Part shown: positions 46,209 through 55,462 of the stretch, one piece after another
Numbering within the stretch: the stretch's first letter is position 1
Layout of the letters: each line of letters opens with the position of its first letter
NCBI RefSeq assembly: GCF_023072615.1
Contig: NZ_JAKNRW010000018.1
Location: 1 to 64,000, forward strand
DNA length: 64,000 bases
Source: Pseudomonas violetae
GTDB lineage: Bacteria > Pseudomonadota > Gammaproteobacteria > Pseudomonadales > Pseudomonadaceae
Reading direction: 5' to 3'
Position numbers and translations under genes: made by a program
The notes under the pieces: generated by a model
Told to the model about the DNA's origin: nothing
What the model saw: the letters and a program-made list of their open reading frames with translations, nothing else
The model's database searches: none

Positions 46209-47726
46209 TCATACATGCTCACCGGTCTTGGCATGCACCGGTCGCGGCTCTCCATGCCCATGGTCAACATCCACCACCGGAATCTCCTTGCCATCGCAGT
46301 CATGCAGCTTGCCGTCACTGAAGTAATCCCCTTCACGCAACGCAGCCAGATCCTGATAACCCAGTACCCGCTCGGTACCGGCAGCAAACACCGACTGCTG
46401 ATCGGAGTTGCCCGCCGTGAGGTGGTTAAATGTCAGATTGAGCACGATGGCCATGATCGCCGACGAGCTGATGCCCGAATGGAAGATGGTCGCGAACCAG
46501 CTCGGGAAATGGTCGTAGAAGTTCGGCGCAGCGATGGGGATCATGCCGAAACCGATCGAGGTGGCGACAATGATCAGGTTGACGTTGTTGCGGTAATCAA
46601 CCTTGGACAGCGTACGAATACCACTGGCCGCCACAGTGCCGAACAGGACAATACCGGCACCGCCGAGCACCGAGGTCGGTACTGCGGCAATCACCCGCCC
46701 CATGAATGGCAGTAGGCCAAGGATCACCAGGAACAGCCCGCCAGTCGCCACCACGAAGCGACTCTTGATCCCGGTCACCGCCACCAGCCCGACATTCTGG
46801 GCGAATGCGCTTTGGGTGAAAGAGCCAAAGATCGGCGCGATCATGCTCGACAGCATGTCGGCACGCAGACCATTGCCCAGGCGCTTGGAGTCGACCTTGG
46901 TGTCGATAATTTCGCCCACGGCGAGGATGTCCGCCGAAGTTTCCACCAGCGTTACCATGACCACAATGCACATCGACAGGATCGCGGCGAAGTGGAAAGT
47001 CGGCATGCCGAAGTGGAACGGTGTCGGGAAACCGAACATCGGCCCCTGGGTCACGGAGGAGAAGTCCGCCATGCCGAGGAACACTGCGATGACCGTGCCG
47101 ATGACCATGGCCAGCAGGATCGACAAGCGGGAGATGGTCGCGCTGCCGATCTTGCTCAGCAGCAGCACCAGCACCAGCGTCAGGGCGGCCAACCCAATAT
47201 TCGCCATGCTGCCAAAGTCAGGCGCGTGACTGTTGCCCCCCATTGCCCAGCGTGCAGCCACGGGCATCAGCGTAAGGCCAATGGTGGTGATCACGATACC
47301 CGTGACCAGTGGCGGGAAGAACTTGGTGATACGCGAGAACACCGGGGTGATCAGCAACCCGATCAAAGACGCGGCAATCACCGCCCCAAGGATCGACTGG
47401 AACCCGCCCTCCCCGCCACTGCTGACAATCGCCACCATGGTCGCGACACCGGAAAACGATACGCCCTGTACCAGCGGCAACTGACAGCCAAAAAACGGTA
47501 AACCAAGGGTCTGCAGCAAAGTCGCCAGCCCCCCTGCAAACAATGACGCAGCAATCAACAAGCCAATGTCTGCCGGCGAAAGCCCGGCCGCCTGACCGAT
47601 GATCAACGGTACCGCGACGATACCTCCATACATGGTCAGAACGTGTTGCAGGCCATAAGCCATATTCGCGCCGATCCCAAGATTTTCATCCTCGGGCCGT
47701 TGGTGTGAAACATGGGGCGTTTTCAT
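46209..47726 (-). CDS. NCS2-family purine (xanthine/urate-type) permease
   Basis: A 505-residue transporter with about 13-14 helices. Key blocks are GLQHVLTMYGGIVAVPLIIG near residue 25, LPLVQGVSFSGV near 102-113, VETSADILAVGEI and the signature QNVGLVAVTGIKSRFV near 325. This fits xanthine/uric acid permeases better than uracil permeases. The last 70 residues form a hydrophilic tail that is unusually His/Asp-rich (DVDHGHGEPRP). A 16-bp palindrome lies about 70 bp upstream. Confidence 0.92.
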   Translation of the reverse strand: MKTPHVSHQRPEDENLGIGANMAYGLQHVLTMYGGIVAVPLIIGQAAGLSPADIGLLIAASLFAGGLATLLQTLGLPFFGCQLPLVQGVSFSGVATMVAIVSSGGEGGFQSILGAVIAASLIGLLITPVFSRITKFFPPLVTGIVITTIGLTLMPVAARWAMGGNSHAPDFGSMANIGLAALTLVLVLLLSKIGSATISRLSILLAMVIGTVIAVFLGMADFSSVTQGPMFGFPTPFHFGMPTFHFAAILSMCIVVMVTLVETSADILAVGEIIDTKVDSKRLGNGLRADMLSSMIAPIFGSFTQSAFAQNVGLVAVTGIKSRFVVATGGLFLVILGLLPFMGRVIAAVPTSVLGGAGIVLFGTVAASGIRTLSKVDYRNNVNLIIVATSIGFGMIPIAAPNFYDHFPSWFATIFHSGISSSAIMAIVLNLTFNHLTAGNSDQQSVFAAGTERVLGYQDLAALREGDYFSDGKLHDCDGKEIPVVDVDHGHGEPRPVHAKTGEHV

Positions 47727-47793
47727 GATTGGGGGGTTCCCTGGCTTTTTGTTATGCGCACACTGTATGCAAGAGTTAGGACAAATGTCTATA

Positions 47794-47809
47794 GAGTTGT
47801 ATACAACTC
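47794..47809 (-). promoter_or_regulatory. 16-bp palindromic operator candidate upstream of the purine permease
   Basis: GAGTTGTATACAACTC is a perfect palindrome centred 75 bp upstream of the permease start. The TTGTATACAA core resembles sites bound by GntR-family regulators (HutC-like TGTA-TACA). No regulator gene is adjacent. Confidence 0.6.
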
Positions 47810-47931
47810 ATCGGTCAGATTATGGACACCTGTTCACCCCACCCTTGGCCGCACTGGGTTTGACTGGAAAATTCACTGACAAATCTCCGCTTACGCCCCC
47901 TGCCCCCCGCGAGTCTTTTGCTTTGCGCGCT

Positions 47932-48759
47932 CTACGCACCGGCGACCAAGCGGGCCAGCGCCTGCCTCAATCCAGCATGCACCGGCACCCGAATACCGAA
48001 CTCGCGCTGCAACAAGCCGATAAGCTCTTCCACGTCGACCACTTCACGCCGCTCGCTGTCGTAGCCGATTCGATGGATCGCAAAACTGCCATTATTGAGC
48101 GTGCGCCGCCACCCATCCCCGGTCCGCGCCACCATCAATTGTCTAGCGAAAGGCGAGTCCGGATGGGTCGAGACATACCAGTTGCCGACGGCGTAATCGA
48201 CGTCCTCCTGGCGCTGCAGGTCAAAGATGTACATAGGCCGCCATTCACCCGCGACCTTGGCACGCAAGGTGAAGCCATCCTCGTGCCGTTCGATCCGGTA
48301 GGGTTCATGGGGGGTGGGCTGCTCGCCTGTGGAGTCGAGCAGTAGCGGCGCAGTGGGGACCATGCCGCCGAAACCGACGTCGCTGATGTAGCGCACGCCG
48401 TCGAGGTGCACCAGGCTCAAACGGTGGGTACGGGTAGTCCACGCGCCTTCGGGCTGGCCCATCACCACACGACCGGTGATGCCGCGAACATCAAAGCCCA
48501 GCGCCTGAAGCAACGCGAAAAAGAGGTGGTTGAGTTCGTAGCAATAGCCGCCGCGCTGTTCCTGCAATAGTTTTCGCTCGATGGACGGCAAGTCGATCAG
48601 CACTGGCTCGCCCGCCAGCGTCGCCAGGTTTTCGAACGCGAACACGCTGGTGTGACGCAGTTGCAGCTGGCGCAGGGTTTCGAGTGTTGGCGCAGGAGGT
48701 GCGTCGAACCCCAGAAGTTGCAGGTAGTGCGCAAGATTACTCAGGCGTGTTTCGCTCAT
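47932..48759 (-). CDS. nat: Arylamine N-acetyltransferase
   Basis: A 275-residue NAT enzyme that transfers acetyl from acetyl-CoA to arylamines or hydrazines. The catalytic cysteine is in RGGYCYELN at residue 73, the histidine in RTHRLSLVHLDG near 112 and the aspartate in YISDVGFGG near 127, so the Cys-His-Asp triad is complete. PFARQLMVARTGDG and ELIGLLQREFGIRV end the protein. It stands alone and its physiological substrate is unknown. Confidence 0.95.
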   Translation of the reverse strand: MSETRLSNLAHYLQLLGFDAPPAPTLETLRQLQLRHTSVFAFENLATLAGEPVLIDLPSIERKLLQEQRGGYCYELNHLFFALLQALGFDVRGITGRVVMGQPEGAWTTRTHRLSLVHLDGVRYISDVGFGGMVPTAPLLLDSTGEQPTPHEPYRIERHEDGFTLRAKVAGEWRPMYIFDLQRQEDVDYAVGNWYVSTHPDSPFARQLMVARTGDGWRRTLNNGSFAIHRIGYDSERREVVDVEELIGLLQREFGIRVPVHAGLRQALARLVAGA

Positions 48760-48971
48760 TGCTCAGTCCTTATGCCGATGCCGCGGATCGCTCCGCCGAT
48801 GGGCGACAGGTATAGGCCAAAAGGGCCCCGGAACGACAATTGATTTCACCAATCAACCCGCCTGAAAATCAACGGCGCTTGCGCGTGACACGACCACTCG
48901 TCATCCAGTCGGCACCCAGCACCCTCCCCGCCACCCAACATCAGGTAACGACTCATTTGCGGAGACGTAAC

Positions 48972-49292
48972 ATGAAAAACCTCAAGATCACTTCACTGGT
49001 GCTGGCTGGAATGATGTCAGCTGCCTCACTGGGTGCTTATGCGGCATCCGGCGATGGAGCAGACGCTTGCGGGACCAAGCCGGGATCCGTCGGTGGCTCG
49101 ACGATGGCGCCCAATAACAATCCCGGTATGCCGTCCGGCACTGCAGGCAGTAGCAACAGCAGTTCAACCCCATCTACCGGTAGCGGGAATGGCACGGGTA
49201 CTAATGGCGGTACCAGTGGCTCGGGCGCTGGCGGGGGCACGGGGTCTGCGGGTGGAGGAACCGGCGGTGCGGGCGGCGGCACGGGCAGCTGA
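48972..49292 (+). CDS. Gly/Ser/Thr-rich exported peptide
   Basis: A 106-residue protein. MKNLKITSLVLAGMMSAASLGAYA is a clear signal peptide with cleavage after AYA. The mature part has one Cys (DACGTKPG) and then a low-complexity tail in which Gly, Ser and Thr dominate, ending in repeated GGGTG-type units. GGAGAC at 48961 is a well-placed ribosome-binding site, so the start is secure although the frame is open further upstream. The function is unknown. The Gly tail resembles structural or surface-layer peptides. Confidence 0.8.
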   Translation: MKNLKITSLVLAGMMSAASLGAYAASGDGADACGTKPGSVGGSTMAPNNNPGMPSGTAGSSNSSSTPSTGSGNGTGTNGGTSGSGAGGGTGSAGGGTGGAGGGTGS

Positions 49293-49354
49293 ACGCGTAA
49301 AGGCAGCCGATGAGCTCGGCTGCTTGCCCCGCCTTGGCCGGGCGGTTTGCTACC

Positions 49355-50935
49355 TCAGCGATCCGAACGCATCAGCGCATCGCCAACGTCTTCCATTGAC
49401 AGCACCGCCACTCGGTTACGGCCTGAGTGCTTGGCTTGGTACAACGCGGCATCGGCGCGTTCGATAAACACTTCGATACTGTCGCGCCCGCTCGGCACGA
49501 ACGAGTAGCATCCCAGGCTCACCGTCACGCATCCCGTGGGCGACCCGGTATGGGTGATGTTCTTGCCCATGACCTTGCGCCTGATTTCTTCGGCAATCAC
49601 CATTGCCCCACGCAAATCAGTATTGGGCAGCAGTACCGCGAACTCCTCCCCACCATAACGCACCGCCAGATCAGCCTTGCGCTGACAGCAAGCTTGCACC
49701 GCACCCGCCACTTCAGCCAGGCAGTGGTCACCGACCACGTGACCGTAGGCATCGTTGTAGCGCTTGAAAAAATCGATGTCGAGCATGATCAGGCTTAGTG
49801 AACTGGCGAGCCGTGCCCCACGCCCGAATTCAATGTCCAGCGCTCGCTCGAACAACCTCCGATTTGCCAGCCCCGTCAGGCTGTCGTGGGTGGCGATCAG
49901 TTCCAGCGTTTCCTGGGCCGCACGCAGATCCGCCTCAATGCGCTCGCCATTGCGCACCTGATGAATGAACACCCAACCGAACAAGCCAACGCCCAGCACC
50001 ACCAGACCCACAATCACGCTGGACTGGAACGCAGTGTCTGACCAGTGCTTGAGGATCGCAGCTTGTGAAGAAGCGGCGGACACCACCAACGGATAGGCAT
50101 CCAGTTGCCGGTAACCGTGCAGCCGCACCACGCCGTCGACCACCGCGGTGACCATGGCGTTGCCGGAGGACGCACTGGGCAGCCATTTCTGGAAGCTTTC
50201 CCCTTGAGCCAGGGTCGATCCAATCTGCGCTTCCACGAAAGGTCTGCGCGCCAGCAAGGTGCCGTCGGTCAGGGCTAGAAACATCGAGCCGTTGTCATCA
50301 ATGCTGAAGCTTTTAAAGAACTGGTCGAAATACGACATCTTGATCCCGGCCAACAATACGCCCGCGAACTTGCCGTTCCTGTCGTTAACGCGCTTGGACA
50401 GCGGAATGATCCATTCGCCATTCTCGCGACTGCGAATCGCCGGACCGATGTGCGCCTGCGAAGAGGTGTTCTGCTCGTGGAACTTGAAGTAGTCACGATC
50501 CGCCACCCCCTTGCCACGGGGCAGGGCTTCGAACGAGGTCACCACCCACTGCCCCTGCCGGTCGAACAGGAAAATCCCATGCAGCTGATTCAGTGCCAAC
50601 ACTCGTCGGGCGAAGGTCTTCTGCAGCCTTGGTAATTGCGCAGCCCCGTAGCTATCAGCCTGCAACCAGTCGGCCAGGCTGCTCAACACCAGGTCAGCTT
50701 TCATGAAGGTATCTTCTGCCTGCTGCGCCATGGCGCGGGTCAGATTCTCCGACGCCACTTGCGCCTGTTCCAGATCGTGACTGCGCGACTGCTGAAGTTG
50801 CAGGTACAGCAAACCAACCAGGCTCAGGCACACCGCTACGATGAACAGCACCGCTGCCTTGAGCAGCGGCAGTCGTTTGAGGGTGCCGCCAGAGTCGTGC
50901 TGGGGGTCGTGCAAGGGAATTGGCAAAAAGCTCAT
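49355..50935 (-). CDS. Membrane diguanylate cyclase with periplasmic Cache-type sensor
   Basis: A 526-residue protein with helices at about residues 27-47 and 300-322 bounding a periplasmic domain of about 250 residues. That domain looks like dCache (ARRVLALNQLHGIFLFDRQGQWV, DRDYFKFHEQ, LSKRVNDRNGKFAGVLLAGI). The cytoplasmic GGDEF domain begins near 350 (THDSLTGLANRRLFERAL) and has an active-site GGEEF near 427. An RxxD inhibitory site is not evident. It should make c-di-GMP in response to an extracellular ligand. Confidence 0.93.
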   Translation of the reverse strand: MSFLPIPLHDPQHDSGGTLKRLPLLKAAVLFIVAVCLSLVGLLYLQLQQSRSHDLEQAQVASENLTRAMAQQAEDTFMKADLVLSSLADWLQADSYGAAQLPRLQKTFARRVLALNQLHGIFLFDRQGQWVVTSFEALPRGKGVADRDYFKFHEQNTSSQAHIGPAIRSRENGEWIIPLSKRVNDRNGKFAGVLLAGIKMSYFDQFFKSFSIDDNGSMFLALTDGTLLARRPFVEAQIGSTLAQGESFQKWLPSASSGNAMVTAVVDGVVRLHGYRQLDAYPLVVSAASSQAAILKHWSDTAFQSSVIVGLVVLGVGLFGWVFIHQVRNGERIEADLRAAQETLELIATHDSLTGLANRRLFERALDIEFGRGARLASSLSLIMLDIDFFKRYNDAYGHVVGDHCLAEVAGAVQACCQRKADLAVRYGGEEFAVLLPNTDLRGAMVIAEEIRRKVMGKNITHTGSPTGCVTVSLGCYSFVPSGRDSIEVFIERADAALYQAKHSGRNRVAVLSMEDVGDALMRSDR

Positions 50936-50978
50936 CCTGGAGAAGGCGCGTCAGGCGCCGATCATTTTATCGACATCT

Positions 50979-51471
50979 TCAAAGGTCACATAATGCCCGA
51001 GGGGTCTCGTAAAACCGTTCTTCTGCCTGTTCCAGATCGACTCCCACCAGGAGCACTTTGGAAACGCCCAGGTAATAAGCAACCTGGAGCGCCAAATAAG
51101 CCGAGGAGCGCGAATCAACAGATACAGCTCCCCCTTGGGTTGAGCGCCTGGTAATAAGCGTGACTTTGCGGCAACGCAACTCGCTGGCTAAGCCGCATGG
51201 TTTCAGTGAACAGACGAGGCTGCTCCCTGTAGTGCGCGTCATCCGAGCACATGAAAAAGTATGGCTTGATACCGGTGCCGATGAACATGGATATCGCGCC
51301 GTTCATGGTAATCATCGGCACGTCGGCATACTTCTTGAGAGGGAAGTCTCTGGCCGACGCACCCGAGGCGATGATGAACACCGCCCCGTTATTTATATTG
51401 TGACACTCATCCAGATCGCGCACCTGGACCGGGCTTTTGACCAGCTCCGTGGTTTTCTGCGCAACATCCAT
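50979..51471 (-). pseudogene. DUF115/MptE-like protein remnant, frameshifted and shortened
   Basis: The first frame (51471-51115) reads GAVFIIASGASARDFPL and ITMNGAISMF, the opening of a DUF115 or LPS-core-associated family. It ends at ALNPRGSCIC. A second frame resumes at once with SSAYLALQVAYYLGVSKVLLVGVDL, which belongs later in the same family. Removing one G from the five-G run at about 51130-51134 joins both frames. The usual middle and C-terminal parts are missing, so a deletion is likely as well. The gene lies 11 bp after an L,D-transpeptidase gene in the same direction. Confidence 0.75.
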
Positions 51472-51482
51472 ATTCAGCTCCG

Positions 51483-53228
51483 TTATTTCGGGTTGATCAC
51501 CACGGCGGGAGCCCCTACCCGCAACAAATCCAGAATGGGTGACTTTGAGGGCAGGTTCAAACCCCGCAGGACAGCCGAATCGTAGCCGTAGACATCAGGT
51601 TTGAAAGTCACTCGCCCGTCCTTACTCAGGTCTACCGTCCAGTACGCCAAGAGCACCGGAACCTTCACCGGTAGCCGAATGTTTTCGGTCTTGCCCTTGG
51701 CCAGCTGTTTTTGTATTCCGGCACTGTCCCAGCGCACCGGATCGTTGAACAGCAGTTCGACCAACTGCAACGGGTTTTCCACGCGAATGCAGCCGGAACT
51801 GGTGGCGCGCACGGTCTTGGAGAACAACTCGCGATGGGGCGTGTCGTGCAGATAAATCGCATAGTCATTGGGAAAACGAATCACCACCTGCCCTAGCGAG
51901 CTGTCGGGCCCGGCATCCTGGCGCAGGATGACACCGCGCGGATTGCTCCAGTCGACACTTGAAGGATCCAGCACTGCGCCATCGCGGTCGATCACGCGAA
52001 TGCGGTTGGCGGCGAGATAATCGGGATTTCTCTGGATCCTGGGGATCACGTCTTCCTTGAGGATGGTGGGTGGCACGGTCCAGGTCGGATTGAACGTGAC
52101 ATACGTGATCTCGGACTGGAACACCGGCGTATTGCGAAACGGCTTGCCGACCTGCACTCGCGAGCGCCAGATCGGTTTGCCATCACGATACATCGCTACT
52201 TTATACCCAGCGATGTCTACGATCACGAAAGTGCCTTGCAGCTTATAAAGCAGCCAGCGCGCCCGCTCCATGTTCACCCGCACCTGATCAATACGGGCGT
52301 CGACCGATACATTCAGCGCGGCCAAGGTACTCGCCCCGGCCACGCCATCAGCGCTCAGGTATTGCTCGGCCTGATATTTCTTCACCGCAGCGATCACCGG
52401 GCCGTCGTATCGGGTCCCATGAACCAGGCGCGGTTCGAGAAAACCACCGCCCACCAACCTCGCCCGCAATTGGGCGACGGCGGGATCATCCATACCCGGC
52501 TTGAGCGACTGACCTTCAGCAACTTTTGGCCAACCACCACCATCATGCACCTTGCGTAATTGTGCCAGGCCCTCGCGCAATCCGCGGTACACCGACTCTT
52601 GTGGCGGCGCTTGGGCAAAGGCGCCAGCCACGTCATGGGCATCCAGGGCAATGAAGAATTTGTTCACGTCTTCCCGGGGATCGACGTCCGAGGGGTCGAA
52701 ATTCCAGTGGATATCCAATCGGGAAGGGTCGACCTTGCCGCGACGCAATTGCAGCAATGCCGTGAGAAAGGTATGGGTGGCCGCAATATCGAATGCGGCC
52801 CGCTGTTCGGGTGTTGCAGAATCGGCCTGCAATAACGTCCGGGATCTGGCCAACTCGTCGATATGAAAATCCGCAGGATTCAAGCCGTCGATCTGAGTGG
52901 CCTGGAGGCTGGCGAACAATTGAGCGGTGTCGCTCACATTAGTCCACGCCGCGCGATAGCCGCGATGGGAGTAGAAATCGAGGACCATGCGACTGACGTC
53001 GACCCGCTTATGACGCGGCGCAGTCAATAACGGTGGAAAAGACGTGCTCAGAGGCGACAGGTTGGCCTGGATGGCCTGCCCGACGTTGTCATCCGCTGCC
53101 GCACCCCTTTGGATGATGGGCGCAACTTCGCCCTCAATCGACGAAGTTTCCCCGTGCGCAGCACCGCTGATCAGAAAGACCATAAAAAAGACGCGGCTTA
53201 TGACGAATAACCTTGTTAAGTGCACCAT
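51483..53228 (-). CDS. ldtD: L,D-transpeptidase, YcbB/LdtD type
   Basis: A 581-residue periplasmic enzyme. It has a signal peptide (MVHLTRLFVISRVFFMVFL, cleavage after AHG) and a scaffold domain with FYSHRGYRAAWTN. A peptidoglycan-binding domain lies near 255-310 (DPAVAQLRARLVGGGF). The YkuD catalytic domain follows, with HDTPHRELF and SSGCIRV, the nucleophile Cys being near residue 480. It forms 3-3 peptidoglycan cross-links. It is divergent from another YkuD-domain gene at 53310. Confidence 0.95.
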   Translation of the reverse strand: MVHLTRLFVISRVFFMVFLISGAAHGETSSIEGEVAPIIQRGAAADDNVGQAIQANLSPLSTSFPPLLTAPRHKRVDVSRMVLDFYSHRGYRAAWTNVSDTAQLFASLQATQIDGLNPADFHIDELARSRTLLQADSATPEQRAAFDIAATHTFLTALLQLRRGKVDPSRLDIHWNFDPSDVDPREDVNKFFIALDAHDVAGAFAQAPPQESVYRGLREGLAQLRKVHDGGGWPKVAEGQSLKPGMDDPAVAQLRARLVGGGFLEPRLVHGTRYDGPVIAAVKKYQAEQYLSADGVAGASTLAALNVSVDARIDQVRVNMERARWLLYKLQGTFVIVDIAGYKVAMYRDGKPIWRSRVQVGKPFRNTPVFQSEITYVTFNPTWTVPPTILKEDVIPRIQRNPDYLAANRIRVIDRDGAVLDPSSVDWSNPRGVILRQDAGPDSSLGQVVIRFPNDYAIYLHDTPHRELFSKTVRATSSGCIRVENPLQLVELLFNDPVRWDSAGIQKQLAKGKTENIRLPVKVPVLLAYWTVDLSKDGRVTFKPDVYGYDSAVLRGLNLPSKSPILDLLRVGAPAVVINPK

Positions 53229-53309
53229 GGATAATCCTTAATCTCCCGACTTCAACGGCTAGCTTCCCGTAAACAGCTAGACTCGAACCTATCACGATGA
53301 GACATCTAT

Positions 53310-54014
53310 ATGGCGCCAGCTTGCATTCGACTGCTTTTTTCGGCCCTGCTGCTGACATCCCTTTCAGTACCGGCAGCCTACGCCGATTCGCTTGCCGCCG
53401 CCCTCGTCAAAGCGGCTCCAGATGCCAACGCCACCGTTATAAACCTGGCAGTACGTGCTTCACAATGCACCCAGGCCCAGGGTTCGGCTCCAGCCCAACG
53501 CCTGGCAGTGATCGATTACTCCCTGCCTTCTACCGAACAACGCCTGTGGGTGTTCGATCTGAAAAAGCGAAAGTTGCTGTTTCGTGAACTGGTCGCCCAT
53601 GGGCGCAACAGTGGCGAGAACATGGCGGTCAACTTTTCCAACCAGAACGAAAGTTTCGCGACCAGCCTGGGGTTGTATCGCACCCAGGCCAGTTACATCG
53701 GGCAAAACGGTTATTCCCTGCGCATGCAAGGCCTGGAACCGGGCTTCAACGATAACGCGTTTGAGCGGGCAATCGTCATTCACGGTGCGCCATACGTCAG
53801 CCCGGTACTGGCCCGCGCCAACGGCCGGATAGGCCGAAGCCTCGGTTGCCCGGCAGTCAGGCCCGCGGTAGCGCGCCCGCTGATTGACTCGATGAAAAAT
53901 GGGCAGTTGCTGTTTTCTTATTATCCGGACCAGCGCTGGCTGAAGTCTTCACCTTATATTAACTGCAGTGGTGCTACGGTTGCTTCGGCGGGTAAGGCTA
54001 CGTCTCGCAAGTAG
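53310..54014 (+). CDS. Murein L,D-transpeptidase catalytic domain protein
   Basis: A 234-residue exported protein with signal peptide MAPACIRLLFSALLLTSLSV and cleavage after AYA. The YkuD-type catalytic part contains VHGAPYVSP-like IHGAPYVSPV and GRSLGCPAVRP near residues 175-185, which supplies the nucleophile Cys. It is shorter than LdtD and has no binding domain. It lies head to head with ldtD across an 81-bp gap. Cross-linking or lipoprotein anchoring are both possible. Confidence 0.9.
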   Translation: MAPACIRLLFSALLLTSLSVPAAYADSLAAALVKAAPDANATVINLAVRASQCTQAQGSAPAQRLAVIDYSLPSTEQRLWVFDLKKRKLLFRELVAHGRNSGENMAVNFSNQNESFATSLGLYRTQASYIGQNGYSLRMQGLEPGFNDNAFERAIVIHGAPYVSPVLARANGRIGRSLGCPAVRPAVARPLIDSMKNGQLLFSYYPDQRWLKSSPYINCSGATVASAGKATSRK

Positions 54015-54165
54015 GTGGGGCGTTGTTTGAGGGCGGCGGATCATTCTTGAGGTTTCCATTGCAGTGTTGGAAACACGCGGACGTGGCAGCGTGACGGCTC
54101 AAGCCGCACCTGCCCAACCCTGATAAACTGGCAGTTCCCTAGCGCTGCCGATTCCAGATTCCCCA

Positions 54166-55161
54166 ATGCCTTCAGCTATTGCTACACCCACAACGCTCTC
54201 CCGCCGTTTTTCAGTCGCGCCGATGATGGATTGGACCGACCGTCACTGCCGTTTCTTCCTGCGCCTGCTCTCCAAGCGCGCCCTCCTCTACAGCGAGATG
54301 GTCACCACCGGCGCGCTTCTCAACGGCGATCACGAGCGTTTCCTTCGTCACAACGAAGCCGAGCACCCGCTTGCCCTGCAACTGGGCGGTAGCGTACCGC
54401 TGGACCTGGCTGCATGCGCCCGCATGGCCCAGGAACATGGCTATGACGAGGTGAACCTGAATGTCGGCTGCCCGAGTGATCGGGTGCAGAACAACATGAT
54501 CGGCGCGGTACTGATGGGGCATCCGCAGTTGGTGGCGGATTGTGTGAAGGCGATGCGTGATACGGTGTCGATTCCGGTGACGGTGAAGCACCGGATCGGG
54601 ATCAATGGCCGGGACAGCTATGAGCAGTTGTGCGACTTCGTCGGCACCGTGCGGGATGCCGGGTGCACCAGTTTTACCGTGCATGCGCGGATTGCGATCC
54701 TGGAAGGGTTGTCGCCGAAAGAGAACCGCGATATTCCGCCGCTGCGCTATGACGTTGCGGCGCAGCTGAAGACTGACTTCCCGGACCTGGAGATCATCCT
54801 TAACGGCGGGATCAAGACGCTGGAGTCCTGCCATGAGCACTTGCAGACCTTCGACGGGGTGATGCTGGGGCGTGAGGCGTACCACAATCCTTATGTGATG
54901 GCAGAGGTGGATCAACAGCTGTTCGGCAGCACAGCACCGGTGATCAGCCGCGCTGACGCGCTGGCGCAGTTGCGACCTTATATTGCGGCGCATATCGATG
55001 CAGGCGGTTCCATGCACCACATCACTCGGCATGTGCTGGGACTGGGCACGGGCTTTCCTGGGGCGCGCAGGTTTCGGCAGTTGTTGTCGGTCGATATTCA
55101 CAAGGCAAAGGAGCCTTTGGCGTTGTTGGATCAAGCGGCGGAGTTGTTGGAGGGGCGTTGA
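54166..55161 (+). CDS. dusA: tRNA-dihydrouridine(20/20a) synthase
   Basis: A 331-residue FMN enzyme. RRFSVAPMMDWTDRHCRFFLRL is the DusA opening, the catalytic cysteine is in LNVGCPSDRVQNN near residue 105, and VKHRIGINGRDSYEQL, FTVHARIAILEG and NGGIKTLE bind RNA and FMN. It reduces U20 and U20a in tRNA. It is monocistronic, and its order next to tal matches what I recall in P. aeruginosa. A GATCGCAG-type repeat follows the stop. Confidence 0.97.
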   Translation: MPSAIATPTTLSRRFSVAPMMDWTDRHCRFFLRLLSKRALLYSEMVTTGALLNGDHERFLRHNEAEHPLALQLGGSVPLDLAACARMAQEHGYDEVNLNVGCPSDRVQNNMIGAVLMGHPQLVADCVKAMRDTVSIPVTVKHRIGINGRDSYEQLCDFVGTVRDAGCTSFTVHARIAILEGLSPKENRDIPPLRYDVAAQLKTDFPDLEIILNGGIKTLESCHEHLQTFDGVMLGREAYHNPYVMAEVDQQLFGSTAPVISRADALAQLRPYIAAHIDAGGSMHHITRHVLGLGTGFPGARRFRQLLSVDIHKAKEPLALLDQAAELLEGR

Positions 55162-55462
55162 AGGTTTGGTGGCCGCGATGGTCGATTGCCGGTCCAAAAG
55201 ATCGCAGCCTCGTTTCACTCGACAGCTCCTACGACCGCTACAACTGCTACGGCTCTTGCCGCCATGTGCGCTTGCAGGGGCTACCGGTCACCCCGGTTGA
55301 ACCAGTCCCCCATTTCGGCATCGTATTTATTAACACCGCGCCCCACCTTTCAAACAGCCGTTTTCAGGTTGTTGCCGCTGGGGCCTTCGATAGATACACG
55401 CGCCCTTGAGTGGCTGTCAGCGCTCGGGTAATGTCATCAGATCTAAAGGACAGAGCACGCCC
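55162..55462. other. dusA-tal spacer with a GATCGCAG repeat
   Basis: A 301-bp gap. Positions 55196-55231 carry AAAAGATCGCAGCCTCG...GACAGCTCCTAC, a copy of the element at 61425-61460. AAAGGA at about 55445 precedes tal. There is no coding sequence, and no promoter is clear. Confidence 0.65.
55196..55231. repeat. GATCGCAGCCTCG/GACAGCTCCTAC element, copy 1
   Basis: Thirty-six bases, AAAAGATCGCAGCCTCGTTT then CACTCGACAGCTCCTAC, match the element at 61425-61460 with one interior difference (TTT versus TTG). It ends in the same GCTCCTAC as the other REP families. Confidence 0.85.
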
